A stretch of 64,000 nucleotides of DNA, taken from NCBI RefSeq assembly GCF_025465945.1, contig NZ_JANLNW010000055.1:1-64000 (forward strand). Direction: 5' to 3'. This document shows positions 41,867 through 49,771 of the stretch, in pieces (positions within the stretch are counted from its first letter, which is position 1; each line of letters starts with the position of its first letter). Below the pieces are notes generated by a model. The model searched no databases. It was not told the origin of the DNA and was given only the letters and a program-made list of their open reading frames with translations. The stretch comes from Pseudomonas sp. 6D_7.1_Bac1. Lineage in GTDB: Bacteria; Pseudomonadota; Gammaproteobacteria; Pseudomonadales; Pseudomonadaceae. The translations under genes and the position numbers were made by a program.

Positions 41867-42763
41867 ATGCCTGCCATTGATCATCCGCTGATAGACCAGT
41901 TTCTCGACGCCCTGTGGCTGGAGAAAGGTTTGTCCGATAACACCCGTGACGCCTATCGCAGTGACCTGGCCCTGTTCAACGGCTGGTTGCAGGAGAAGGG
42001 CCTGGAGCTGATCAACGCCGGGCGCGAGCTGATCCTCGATCATCTGGCCTGGCGCCTCGAACAAAACTACAAGCCCCGGTCTACCGCACGGTTTCTCTCG
42101 GGTGTGCGTGGGTTCTATCGCTATTTACTGCGTGAAAAGCTGATTGCTGTCGACCCGACGTTGCGTGTCGATATGCCACAACTCGGCAGGCCATTGCCCA
42201 AGTCGTTGTCGGAAGCGGACGTGGAAGCCTTGCTCGCCGCGCCGGATCTGAGCGAAGCGATTGGCCAGCGCGATCGCGCCATGCTGGAAGTGCTGTACGC
42301 CTGTGGCTTGCGGGTCACCGAGTTGATCAGCCTGACGCTGGAACAGATCAATCTGCGCCAGGGTGTGCTGCGAGTCATGGGCAAGGGCAGCAAGGAACGA
42401 CTGGTGCCGATGGGCGAGGAGGCGATTGTCTGGGTCGAGCGCTACATGCGCGATGCGCGGGGCGAGTTGCTGGGCGGGCGGCCCAGCGATGTGTTGTTTC
42501 CCAGCCTGCGCGGTGAGCAGATGACCCGCCAGACCTTCTGGCATCGCATCAAGCATCAGGCCAAAGTCGCCGGGATCGGTAAGTCTCTGTCGCCGCACAC
42601 CTTGCGCCACGCCTTCGCCACCCATTTGCTCAACCACGGCGCTGACTTGCGGGTGGTGCAAATGCTGTTGGGGCATAGCGACCTGTCGACCACCCAGATC
42701 TACACCCACGTTGCACGTGCACGTTTGCAAGACCTGCACGCCAAGCACCATCCGAGGGGGTAG
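41867..42763 (+). CDS. xerD: Site-specific tyrosine recombinase XerD
   Basis: With XerC it resolves chromosome dimers at dif during division. The protein has 298 residues. The N-terminal SAM-like domain is 1-95. The catalytic set is Arg149 (CGLRVTE), Lys173 (GKGSKER), His244 and Arg247 (HTLRHAF), His270 (LLGHSDLST) and the nucleophile Tyr279 (TQIYTH). The dif site itself is not in this window. It lies between rplS and dsbC, as in many gammaproteobacteria. The family B unit follows it. Confidence 0.97.
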   Translation: MPAIDHPLIDQFLDALWLEKGLSDNTRDAYRSDLALFNGWLQEKGLELINAGRELILDHLAWRLEQNYKPRSTARFLSGVRGFYRYLLREKLIAVDPTLRVDMPQLGRPLPKSLSEADVEALLAAPDLSEAIGQRDRAMLEVLYACGLRVTELISLTLEQINLRQGVLRVMGKGSKERLVPMGEEAIVWVERYMRDARGELLGGRPSDVLFPSLRGEQMTRQTFWHRIKHQAKVAGIGKSLSPHTLRHAFATHLLNHGADLRVVQMLLGHSDLSTTQIYTHVARARLQDLHAKHHPRG

Positions 42764-42790
42764 CGGAGCACTGGTGGCGAGCTTGATTCT

Positions 42791-42920
42791 GTGGCGAGGG
42801 AGCTTGCTCCCGCTGGGGCGCGAAGCGGCCCCAAAACCGGCCGCCTCGGTCATTCAGGTAAGTCGCAGCAACCAGATTGCGACTGCTGCGCAGTCGAGCG
42901 GGAGCAAGCTCCCTCGCCAC
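42791..42920. repeat. REP-like pair, family B (130 bp)
   Basis: It begins GTGGCGAGGGAGCTTGCTCC and ends with the inverted copy; the inner arms are more diverged than in the other two units. It lies between xerD and dsbC. Confidence 0.85.
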
Positions 42921-43085
42921 AATGATCATTGGCTTTTGAACTTTGCATAGAGTCATATATCAGCCACAGTCGGCCGCGCGGGCCTTATGTGGTAGGCTTT
43001 GCGGGTTTGCACGATGGGCGGTTATGACCCGGTGTTTCAGTACGGGCGTTCTAACCGACCCATTTGTCCGCCTTCAGGAGTTCTC

Positions 43086-43817
43086 ATGCGTCTGACCCAG
43101 ATTTTCGCCGCCGCAGCCATTGCGTTGGTCAGCACCTTTGCCGTCGCCGATGATGCGGCTGATAAAGCCATTCGTAAAAGCCTGGAAACCCTCCAGCTCG
43201 ACACCCCGATCGAATCCATTGGCGCCAGCCCATTGGCCGGTCTCTACGAAGTCAAACTCAAGGGCAGCCGCGTGCTGTACGCCAGCGCCGATGGCCAGTA
43301 CATCGTTCAGGGCTACCTGTTCCAGCTCAAGGATGGCAAGCCGGTCAACCTGACCGAGAAGGCCGAGCGTCTGGGTATCTCGAAGCTGATCAACGGTATT
43401 CCGGTCGCTGAAACCGTGGTTTACCCGGCGATTGGCGAAACCAAGACTCACATCACCGTGTTTACCGATACCACCTGCCCGTACTGCCACAAATTGCACG
43501 CCGAAGTGCCTGCATTGAACAAAATGGGCATCGAAGTGCGTTATGTTGCTTTCCCGCGCCAGGGCCTCGGCTCGCCGGGTGATGAGCAACTGCAGGCCGT
43601 CTGGTGCTCCACTGATAAAAAAGCCGCCATGGACAAAATGGTCGACGGCAAGGAAATCAAGGCCGCCAAGTGTGCCAACCCGGTTTCCAAGCAGTTCGCC
43701 CTGGGTCAGTCGATCGGCGTGAACGGTACACCGGCCATCGTTTTGGCCGATGGCCAAGTGATTCCGGGCTATCAGCCTGCACCACAAGTCGCCAAACTGG
43801 CGCTGGGTGCGAAATAA
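43086..43817 (+). CDS. dsbC: Thiol:disulfide interchange protein DsbC
   Basis: A periplasmic disulfide isomerase, kept reduced by DsbD. The protein has 243 residues. The signal peptide is 1-21, with cleavage near AVA-DD. The N-terminal dimerisation domain is about 22-85, and the thioredoxin domain carries the active pair CPYC at 131-134; GTPA near 225 holds the cis-proline. A second cysteine pair (about 176 and 198) matches the structural disulfide of the family. ATG 43086 is used because the upstream 29 residues do not resemble a leader. A pair of hairpins separates it from hom. Confidence 0.96.
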   Translation: MRLTQIFAAAAIALVSTFAVADDAADKAIRKSLETLQLDTPIESIGASPLAGLYEVKLKGSRVLYASADGQYIVQGYLFQLKDGKPVNLTEKAERLGISKLINGIPVAETVVYPAIGETKTHITVFTDTTCPYCHKLHAEVPALNKMGIEVRYVAFPRQGLGSPGDEQLQAVWCSTDKKAAMDKMVDGKEIKAAKCANPVSKQFALGQSIGVNGTPAIVLADGQVIPGYQPAPQVAKLALGAK

Positions 43818-43886
43818 TTCGCATCGTCACGGCCAGCCTTTGACGATCATGGTCCGGCGGCAACATTTGCCGGGCCATTAATAGAG

Positions 43887-43936
43887 AACCGCGAGCATGC
43901 GGTTGTTTTCACGGCCGGCCTTGAGTCGGCCGTTTT
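43887..43936 (+). terminator. Tandem hairpins between dsbC and hom
   Basis: Hairpin 1, AACCGC/GCGGTT (43887-43904), is followed by GTTTTC. Hairpin 2, ACGGCCG/CGGCCGT (43911-43933), is followed by TTTT (43933-43936). Hairpin 2 stops only 14 bases before the hom start codon and just precedes its Shine-Dalgarno GGGGAG. They can be a terminator for dsbC or a leader for hom. Confidence 0.55.
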
Positions 43937-43950
43937 ATGGGGAGTTCACA

Positions 43951-45255
43951 GTGAAACCGGTCAAAGTAGGCATCTGTGGGTTAGGGACCGTCGGTGGCGG
44001 TACCTTCAACGTACTTCAGCGCAACGCCGAGGAAATTGCTCGTCGTGCCGGGCGTGGAATCGAAGTGGCACAAATTGCCATGCGCACGCCAAAGCCTCAG
44101 TTCCAAACGACCGGTATTGCGATTACCAACGATGTCTTCGAAGTGGCCACGAACCCTGAGATCGACATCGTTATAGAGCTGATGGGCGGCTACACCGTTG
44201 CCCGCGAGCTGGTACTCAAGGCCATCGAGAATGGCAAGCATGTGGTCACCGCGAACAAGGCACTGATTGCCGTTCACGGTAATGAAATTTTCGCCAAGGC
44301 TCGCGAGAAAGGCGTGATCGTGGCGTTCGAAGCGGCGGTGGCCGGTGGCATTCCGGTGATCAAGGCGATTCGTGAAGGCCTGTCGGCCAACCGCATCAAC
44401 TGGGTCGCCGGGATCATCAACGGCACCGGCAACTTCATCCTCACCGAAATGCGTGAGAAGGGCCGGACCTTCGAAGACGTGCTCGCCGAAGCCCAGGCGC
44501 TGGGTTACGCCGAAGCCGATCCGACCTTCGACGTTGAAGGCATCGATGCGGCGCACAAGTTGACCATCCTGGCCTCGATCGCGTTTGGTATTCCGCTGCA
44601 ATTCGACAAAGCCTACACCGAAGGCATCACCAAGCTGACCACTGCTGACGTGAACTACGCCGAAGCCCTGGGCTATCGCATCAAGCACCTGGGCGTGGCA
44701 CGCAGCACCGCCAGCGGCATCGAGCTGCGGGTACACCCGACGCTGATCCCGGCTGATCGCTTGATCGCCAACGTCAACGGCGTGATGAACGCGGTCATGG
44801 TCAACGGCGACGCTGCGGGCTCGACCCTGTTCTACGGCGCGGGTGCCGGCATGGAGCCTACGGCTTCGTCGGTGATCGCGGACCTGGTGGATGTGGTTCG
44901 CGCCATGACCTCTGACCCGGAAAACCGCGTACCGCACCTGGCCTTCCAGCCGGATTCGCTGTCGGCCCACCCGATCCTGCCGATCGAAGCCTGCGAAAGT
45001 GCCTACTACCTGCGCATCCAGGCCAAGGACCATCCGGGCGTGCTGGCCCAAGTGGCAAGCATTCTGTCGGAGCGCGGTATCAACATCGAATCGATCATGC
45101 AAAAAGAAGTCGAAGAACACGACGGCCTGGTGCCAATGATCCTGCTGACCCACCGTGTGCTGGAACAGCACATGAACGACGCCATTACAGCGCTCGAAGC
45201 GTTGCAGGGCGTGGTCGGTCCGGTGGTGCGGATCCGCGTCGAGCACCTGAACTAA
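43951..45255 (+). CDS. hom: Homoserine dehydrogenase
   Basis: It reduces aspartate semialdehyde to homoserine, the branch to threonine and methionine. The protein has 434 residues. The NAD(P)-binding start is VKVGICGLGTVGGGTF. The catalytic region contains AAVAGGIPVIKAIREGLSA and GIINGTGNFILTEM, with the later DVEGIDAAHK. The C-terminal ACT domain (about 350-434) gives feedback control by threonine. The start is GTG at 43951 with GGGGAG at a spacing of 5-8. It is followed by thrC and probably co-transcribed with it. Confidence 0.97.
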   Translation: MKPVKVGICGLGTVGGGTFNVLQRNAEEIARRAGRGIEVAQIAMRTPKPQFQTTGIAITNDVFEVATNPEIDIVIELMGGYTVARELVLKAIENGKHVVTANKALIAVHGNEIFAKAREKGVIVAFEAAVAGGIPVIKAIREGLSANRINWVAGIINGTGNFILTEMREKGRTFEDVLAEAQALGYAEADPTFDVEGIDAAHKLTILASIAFGIPLQFDKAYTEGITKLTTADVNYAEALGYRIKHLGVARSTASGIELRVHPTLIPADRLIANVNGVMNAVMVNGDAAGSTLFYGAGAGMEPTASSVIADLVDVVRAMTSDPENRVPHLAFQPDSLSAHPILPIEACESAYYLRIQAKDHPGVLAQVASILSERGINIESIMQKEVEEHDGLVPMILLTHRVLEQHMNDAITALEALQGVVGPVVRIRVEHLN

Positions 45256-45321
45256 GTCGTTATTGTTCACCGGGCTCGTGCGCGAGCCCGGGTTTGCGAA
45301 CTCTGAAGAGTGGAGCCAGTC

Positions 45322-46731
45322 ATGCGTTATATCAGTACCCGCGGCCAGGCACCGGCCCTGAATTTCGAAGACGTGCTGCTGGCAGGTCTGGCCAGCGACG
45401 GCGGCCTGTACGTGCCGGAAAACCTGCCACGTTTCACCCAGGAAGAAATCGCTTCCTGGGCCGGCCTGCCGTATCACGAACTGGCCTTCCGGGTTATGCG
45501 CCCGTTCGTGACCGGCAGCATTCCGGATGCCGACTTCAAGAAAATCCTCGAAGAAACGTACGGCGTGTTCTCCCACAACGCCGTGGCACCGTTGCGTCAA
45601 CTGAACGGCAACGAATGGGTGCTGGAGCTGTTCCACGGCCCGACCCTGGCGTTCAAGGATTTCGCCTTGCAACTGCTCGGTCGCCTGCTCGATTACGTGC
45701 TGGAAAAGCGCGGCGAGCGCGTGGTCATCGTTGGTGCTACCTCGGGTGATACCGGCTCGGCGGCCATCGAAGGCTGCAAGCACTGTGAAAACGTCGACAT
45801 CTTCATCCTGCACCCGCACAACCGTGTGTCCGAGGTTCAGCGTCGGCAGATGACCACCATTTTCGGTGAGAACATCCACAACATCGCCATCGAAGGCAAC
45901 TTCGATGACTGCCAGGAAATGGTCAAGGCGAGCTTCGCCGACCAGAGCTTCCTCAAAGGCACACGCCTGGTGGCAGTGAACTCGATCAACTGGGCGCGGA
46001 TCATGGCCCAGATCGTCTACTACTTCCACGCAGCCCTGCAGTTGGGCGGCCCGGCGCGTTCGGTGTCGTTCTCGGTGCCAACCGGCAACTTCGGCGATAT
46101 CTTCGCCGGTTACCTGGCACGCAACATGGGTCTGCCGATCAACCAATTGATCGTCGCCACCAACCGCAACGACATCCTGCACCGCTTCATGAGCGGCAAT
46201 CAGTACGTCAAGGAAACCCTGCACGCCACACTGTCGCCGTCGATGGACATCATGGTCTCGTCGAACTTCGAGCGCCTGCTGTTCGACCTGCACGGTCGCA
46301 ACGGCGTGGCCATCGCCGGCCTGATGGACACCTTCAAGCAAGGTGGCGGTTTCAGCGTCGAGCAAGAGCGCTGGACCGAAGCGCGCAAACTGTTCGACTC
46401 GCTGGCGGTGGATGACGCACAAACCTGCGAGACGATTGCTGAAGTCTTCGAACAGACCGGTGAGCTGCTCGATCCGCACACCGCCATCGGCGTCAAGGCT
46501 GCACGTGAGTGCCGTCGTAGCCTGGATATTCCGATGGTGATTCTGGGAACGGCCCACCCGGTCAAATTCCCTGAAGCTGTGGAAAAAGCTGGCGTAGGAA
46601 AAGCGCTTGAACTGCCTGCCCATCTTTCTGATTTGTTCGAGCGAGATGAGCGCTGCACCGTTTTGCCAAATGACCTGAAAGCCGTGCAGGCCTTTGTCAG
46701 TCAGCATGGCAACCGTGGCAAGCCACTCTGA
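45322..46731 (+). CDS. thrC: Threonine synthase
   Basis: A PLP enzyme that converts O-phosphohomoserine to threonine. The protein has 469 residues and belongs to the longer class. It starts MRYISTRGQAPALNFEDVLL. Lys112 in LAFKDFALQ binds PLP. SVPTGNFGDIFAGYLARNMG is the phosphate-binding loop. It lies 66 bases after hom. TGGAG precedes ATG 45322, so this start is preferred to GTG 45310. Confidence 0.97.
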   Translation: MRYISTRGQAPALNFEDVLLAGLASDGGLYVPENLPRFTQEEIASWAGLPYHELAFRVMRPFVTGSIPDADFKKILEETYGVFSHNAVAPLRQLNGNEWVLELFHGPTLAFKDFALQLLGRLLDYVLEKRGERVVIVGATSGDTGSAAIEGCKHCENVDIFILHPHNRVSEVQRRQMTTIFGENIHNIAIEGNFDDCQEMVKASFADQSFLKGTRLVAVNSINWARIMAQIVYYFHAALQLGGPARSVSFSVPTGNFGDIFAGYLARNMGLPINQLIVATNRNDILHRFMSGNQYVKETLHATLSPSMDIMVSSNFERLLFDLHGRNGVAIAGLMDTFKQGGGFSVEQERWTEARKLFDSLAVDDAQTCETIAEVFEQTGELLDPHTAIGVKAARECRRSLDIPMVILGTAHPVKFPEAVEKAGVGKALELPAHLSDLFERDERCTVLPNDLKAVQAFVSQHGNRGKPL

Positions 46732-46754
46732 CAGGGTTTTCCTGTCACATTTTG

Positions 46755-46776
46755 AAGCCCGTCTCCTGACGGGCTT
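46755..46776 (+). terminator. Rho-independent terminator after thrC
   Basis: AAGCCCGTC (46755-46763) and GACGGGCTT (46768-46776) form a 9-bp stem with loop TCCT, followed by a weak T-rich tail TCTCATTTC. Confidence 0.75.
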
Positions 46777-46850
46777 TCTCATTTCTGCATGGCACACTTG
46801 TCGTCGTTTCGCCCCTCAAGGATGGGTGAGTGGACGTGAAGGAAGTGGGC

Positions 46851-48254
46851 ATGTGGTTTTTTACTGGATTGAAGCCGGCCTTGTGCCGGGTATTTTTATT
46901 GAGTGCCATGGGGCTGGGGCACTGTGTATGGGCGGCTCAACTTGACGCTTTGGACATCCGAGCCGCTATCACCAATGAGCCCCTTAAACTGGAAGCCCAG
47001 GAGCTCGAATGGATTGCCGAACACCGGCGAGTGGTCGTCGCGTCGGTGCAGTTTCCGTTGTACTTGTTCAAGGATGAGCACGGTCAATGGAGCGGTTTGA
47101 ACAACGACATTCTCCAGCGTCTTTCGCGGATGACCGGGCTGGAGTTCGTTCATGAAGAGTCGTTCTCGACCGAACACCTGCTTGGGCTGCTGGAGAGTGG
47201 CAGGGCAGACATGAGCACGACACTGGCCGTGAACGAAGAGCGTAAAGGCTTTCTGGATTTCAGCCATGCCTTTGGCGGGGCTGGCTGGGTGTTCGTCGGG
47301 CGGGCCGGAGTTGCTGCGGTTGATTCGTTAGAGGACCTTGCAGGCAAGGTTCTGGCGCTCCCCGCCAGGCATGCGCTGGAGGCCGGCATCCGTCGCGACC
47401 ACCCGCAGATCGAACTGCGTTCGGTCAAAACCTACGCCGAGGCACGCGCCCTGGTCGAAAGCGGCGAAGCCTATGTAACCATTGAAAACGAAATGGGCGC
47501 CCACCTGTACCCGGCAGGCCCGCTGGCGATCAGCTCAAGTATCGAAGGCCTGTGGGAGGCCGACCATCTGGCCTTACGTAAAGAGCAGCCACAGCTGCTG
47601 AGCATTATCAATAAGGCGCTCGAGGCTTTTCCTCCGGCAGAGTTGCGAGCGATCCGTTCGAAGTGGCTCAGCGGTGTGGTGCCCACGCAACCGCCATCGC
47701 TGTGGCAGCGGATTTACCAGTGGGGCTGCTGGGGAGTATTTTTTGCGAGTCTCTTCGGGCTGATATCACTGCTGTGGAACCAGCGGCTGAACAGGCAGAT
47801 CGAGCGGCGCTTGACAGCCGAACAACGGCTTGGCGATCAATTGGTGTTCCAGCACACCTTGATGAATGCCATGCCCGATCCGGTGTTTGTAAGGGATCAG
47901 GAGGGGCGGTTGATCCTGTGCAACAAGAGCTATGAAGAGCACCTGTCGACCCGCTTTGACCAGATGAAGGGAAAACGCCTGACGGAGGTCGACGTTTTAC
48001 CCGCCTCGACGGCCGAGCTTCTGCACGCGGAAATCATGGAGCAACTCAGCAGTCGGAAAGCCCTGTTTACCGAGCGCCAGCTGACGTTCAACAGTGGCGT
48101 GCGGGATGTTTATCAGTGGGCGGTGCCGTTTTATAGCGCCGAGGGTTTACTGCGCGGTGTAGTGGGCGGCTGGACCGACACCCATGGACGTCAGCGCCAT
48201 AAGCCTGACCAGCGCAATTCTGACGAGAGGGGCCCCGCTCAGGGGCTCACTTAA
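46851..48254 (+). CDS. BvgS/EvgS-like sensor protein lacking a histidine kinase
   Basis: A 467-residue protein arranged like the N-terminal half of an unorthodox sensor kinase. A signal peptide (about 1-28, ending VWA) precedes one periplasmic solute-binding (SBP_bac_3) domain at about 45-275. A transmembrane helix follows at about 290-308 (GCWGVFFASLFGLISLLW), then a short coiled segment and a PAS domain at about 325-430, with FVRDQEGRLILCNKSYEEHL. The frame ends soon after the PAS domain in GGWTDTHGRQ plus a short unrelated polar tail. No HisKA box, ATPase or receiver follows in any frame. It may be a degraded or decoy sensor. An earlier GTG at 46830 is possible; GGAAG 5 nt before ATG 46851 decides. 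Confidence 0.7.
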   Translation: MWFFTGLKPALCRVFLLSAMGLGHCVWAAQLDALDIRAAITNEPLKLEAQELEWIAEHRRVVVASVQFPLYLFKDEHGQWSGLNNDILQRLSRMTGLEFVHEESFSTEHLLGLLESGRADMSTTLAVNEERKGFLDFSHAFGGAGWVFVGRAGVAAVDSLEDLAGKVLALPARHALEAGIRRDHPQIELRSVKTYAEARALVESGEAYVTIENEMGAHLYPAGPLAISSSIEGLWEADHLALRKEQPQLLSIINKALEAFPPAELRAIRSKWLSGVVPTQPPSLWQRIYQWGCWGVFFASLFGLISLLWNQRLNRQIERRLTAEQRLGDQLVFQHTLMNAMPDPVFVRDQEGRLILCNKSYEEHLSTRFDQMKGKRLTEVDVLPASTAELLHAEIMEQLSSRKALFTERQLTFNSGVRDVYQWAVPFYSAEGLLRGVVGGWTDTHGRQRHKPDQRNSDERGPAQGLT

Positions 48255-48409
48255 GGTGCTGTTTTTTTCCTGTCATCTTTCCCATGCATGCTCTGACAAC
48301 TCAGGGTAAAGCGGCATACCGTCAGTTGAGTTCAGACTTTCTTCTCGGGCCAGTGGTCATTTATCTCGCCCTTGGCACTTTGTTTTCGGACTATTGAGTG
48401 GTGATCGAG

Positions 48410-48697
48410 ATGGAAAGTATCAGCCTATTGCTGGGTGAGGCATTGAGTCCGTATCAGGTAACGCTGACCCCGTCGGGTAGCCATGGCGAATGCCTGGTGA
48501 CATTGAAGAGTGCCGTCGGGGCCACCATGGTTGAACGCCAGTTCAATCAGGCGCAGTTCATGGATAAACGGCTGCTGACAGATGTCGTCGACGGATTGCA
48601 CCGCGACTTGTTGATCGCCGAAGGACGGCTGGAGCCCAGCGTGATTGCGGCTCTGCGCAACGTTGCGCAAGACAAGCGTCTTGCTGTCGGAAACTGA
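48410..48697 (+). CDS. DUF3509 family protein
   Basis: A 95-residue protein of a family found in Pseudomonas. It starts MESISLLLGEALSPYQVTLTPSG and continues with a two-strand, one-helix pattern that includes RQFNQAQFMDKRLLTDVVDGLHRDL. No catalytic residues can be proposed. ATG 48410 is preferred over the GTG codons at 48398 and 48401, as it gives the family N-terminus. It lies between the kinase-less sensor and a hairpin at 48814. The function is unknown. Confidence 0.85.
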   Translation: MESISLLLGEALSPYQVTLTPSGSHGECLVTLKSAVGATMVERQFNQAQFMDKRLLTDVVDGLHRDLLIAEGRLEPSVIAALRNVAQDKRLAVGN

Positions 48698-48755
48698 ATT
48701 GTTTTTTGTGGGAACCTTCCCGCAATCAGGTTAGTCAGACCCTATATCAGCAAGA

Positions 48756-48878
48756 TCAAGCATTCTGCTCCGGTGCGTGTCGCTTGTTGTACGGGTCCTT
48801 GTAGGCCACGTTTAACCCCGAGTCGTCTCCCCACTTCTCGGGGTTTCTTTTGCCTGGCGTTTGGTCACGGCTCTCCAT
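48756..48878 (-). CDS. Candidate 40-residue protein overlapping the upstream gene end
   Basis: Starting at ATG 48878, this frame runs 40 codons and contains a strikingly polar stretch (GDDSGLNVAYKDPYNKRHA) near its C-terminus. It overlaps the last 14 bases of the binding-protein gene (48865-49755), from whose transcript it would be read. The Shine-Dalgarno is weak. The frame contains a 9-bp hairpin (48814-48845), which may instead be the terminator and the reason the sequence is conserved. I do not recognise the peptide. Confidence 0.3.
   Translation of the reverse strand: MESRDQTPGKRNPEKWGDDSGLNVAYKDPYNKRHAPEQNA
48814..48850 (+). terminator. Hairpin with T-rich tail between DUF3509 and the opposing gene
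   Basis: AACCCCGAG (48814-48822) pairs with CTCGGGGTT (48837-48845) across a 14-nt loop, followed by TCTTT. It can end the plus-strand transcript 117 bases after the DUF3509 stop. Confidence 0.7.
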
Positions 48879-49755
48879 GCTGGAAAAATGCCCTGGCGTC
48901 CTCCAGATATTCGCTACGCGTCTCTGGGTCAAGCCAGTAGGCATAAACCTCGATCAGTTGGTTTTGCCGCAGTTTGTGCAATATCTGGTCGATCTGAATC
49001 ATGGCCTGGCGTCCCTGTGCTGTGTCGGAGCAGGCGACATGGATCGACTGGTATTTGTTCACGCCGCGGATAGCGTAGAACTCGAGTTCTTCAGGCGATA
49101 TGCCTTGCAGTGACGCCTGATAACGGATCTCCGGCCAGTAACCGAGCACCGCCGTTAAACGCCCCAGGCGCTGCATTTGCAGCAGGCTGCCAAGGGCATC
49201 GTTGCCATAGTGTGAAGACAGGGCATCGCCGGGCGTGCGCTGTAGCAGACCGTCGACGAATTGGCCGTAACTGCGTTCGGCGACTACCCCCAGCTTTTTC
49301 TCCTTCAGGGCCAGTAATGCGGCCAGATCGACCTTGCCGTCGATGACGAACGGCATCAGGGCGGCCCGATCTTGATGGCGTATGACCACGCCATTACTGA
49401 GGACGCGGTAGGCCGGGATTGAGTAAATGAGCCGCTTGGCCCGTTCCTGATTCCAGAGCAGCGAGGGGTCGCAGGTGAAGCTCGGCTCCAGGAGCATTTG
49501 CATGCCCCGCGCACGGTTGACCCGCACGATATCGTGCTGGTACTCGGGCATGCCGGCGATTAACAGCGACAAAAGACGATCAGTCACGCCCTGACCTTTT
49601 TGGGGCCCTTCGAAAGTCATCAGGGGAGGCAGATCACGCACTAACCAGAACAACGTTTCCTTGGCCTGGGTAACAGCCGGGAAAGCCAACAGGCACGCCA
49701 ATACCCAGCCAAAACCCAGCGCGGGGAGGTTCTTGCATTTAAACAGACGAATCAC
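48865..49755 (-). CDS. Periplasmic solute-binding-like protein (TIGR02285 type)
   Basis: An exported 296-residue protein. The signal peptide ends near AVTQA-K (about residue 31). The body resembles extracellular solute-binding domains but lacks a recognisable ligand pocket; the WLVRDLPPLMTFEGPQKGQG start, the GVVAERSYGQFVDGLL middle and the SIHVACSDTAQGR near the end match the TIGR02285 group. There is no partner ABC permease nearby. GTG 49755 is set by AAAGGG 6 nt upstream. It overlaps nothing and lies 16 bases after the CoA-transferase gene on the same strand. The ligand is unknown. Confidence 0.82.
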   Translation of the reverse strand: MIRLFKCKNLPALGFGWVLACLLAFPAVTQAKETLFWLVRDLPPLMTFEGPQKGQGVTDRLLSLLIAGMPEYQHDIVRVNRARGMQMLLEPSFTCDPSLLWNQERAKRLIYSIPAYRVLSNGVVIRHQDRAALMPFVIDGKVDLAALLALKEKKLGVVAERSYGQFVDGLLQRTPGDALSSHYGNDALGSLLQMQRLGRLTAVLGYWPEIRYQASLQGISPEELEFYAIRGVNKYQSIHVACSDTAQGRQAMIQIDQILHKLRQNQLIEVYAYWLDPETRSEYLEDARAFFQHGEP

Positions 49756-49771
49756 CGATAACCCTTTCAGA

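Noticed and set aside
43981..46797. A 938-codon minus-strand open frame opposite hom and thrC
   Set aside because: It spans two well-defined genes on the other strand and has no recognisable domain; the same applies to 17249-19933 opposite purL.
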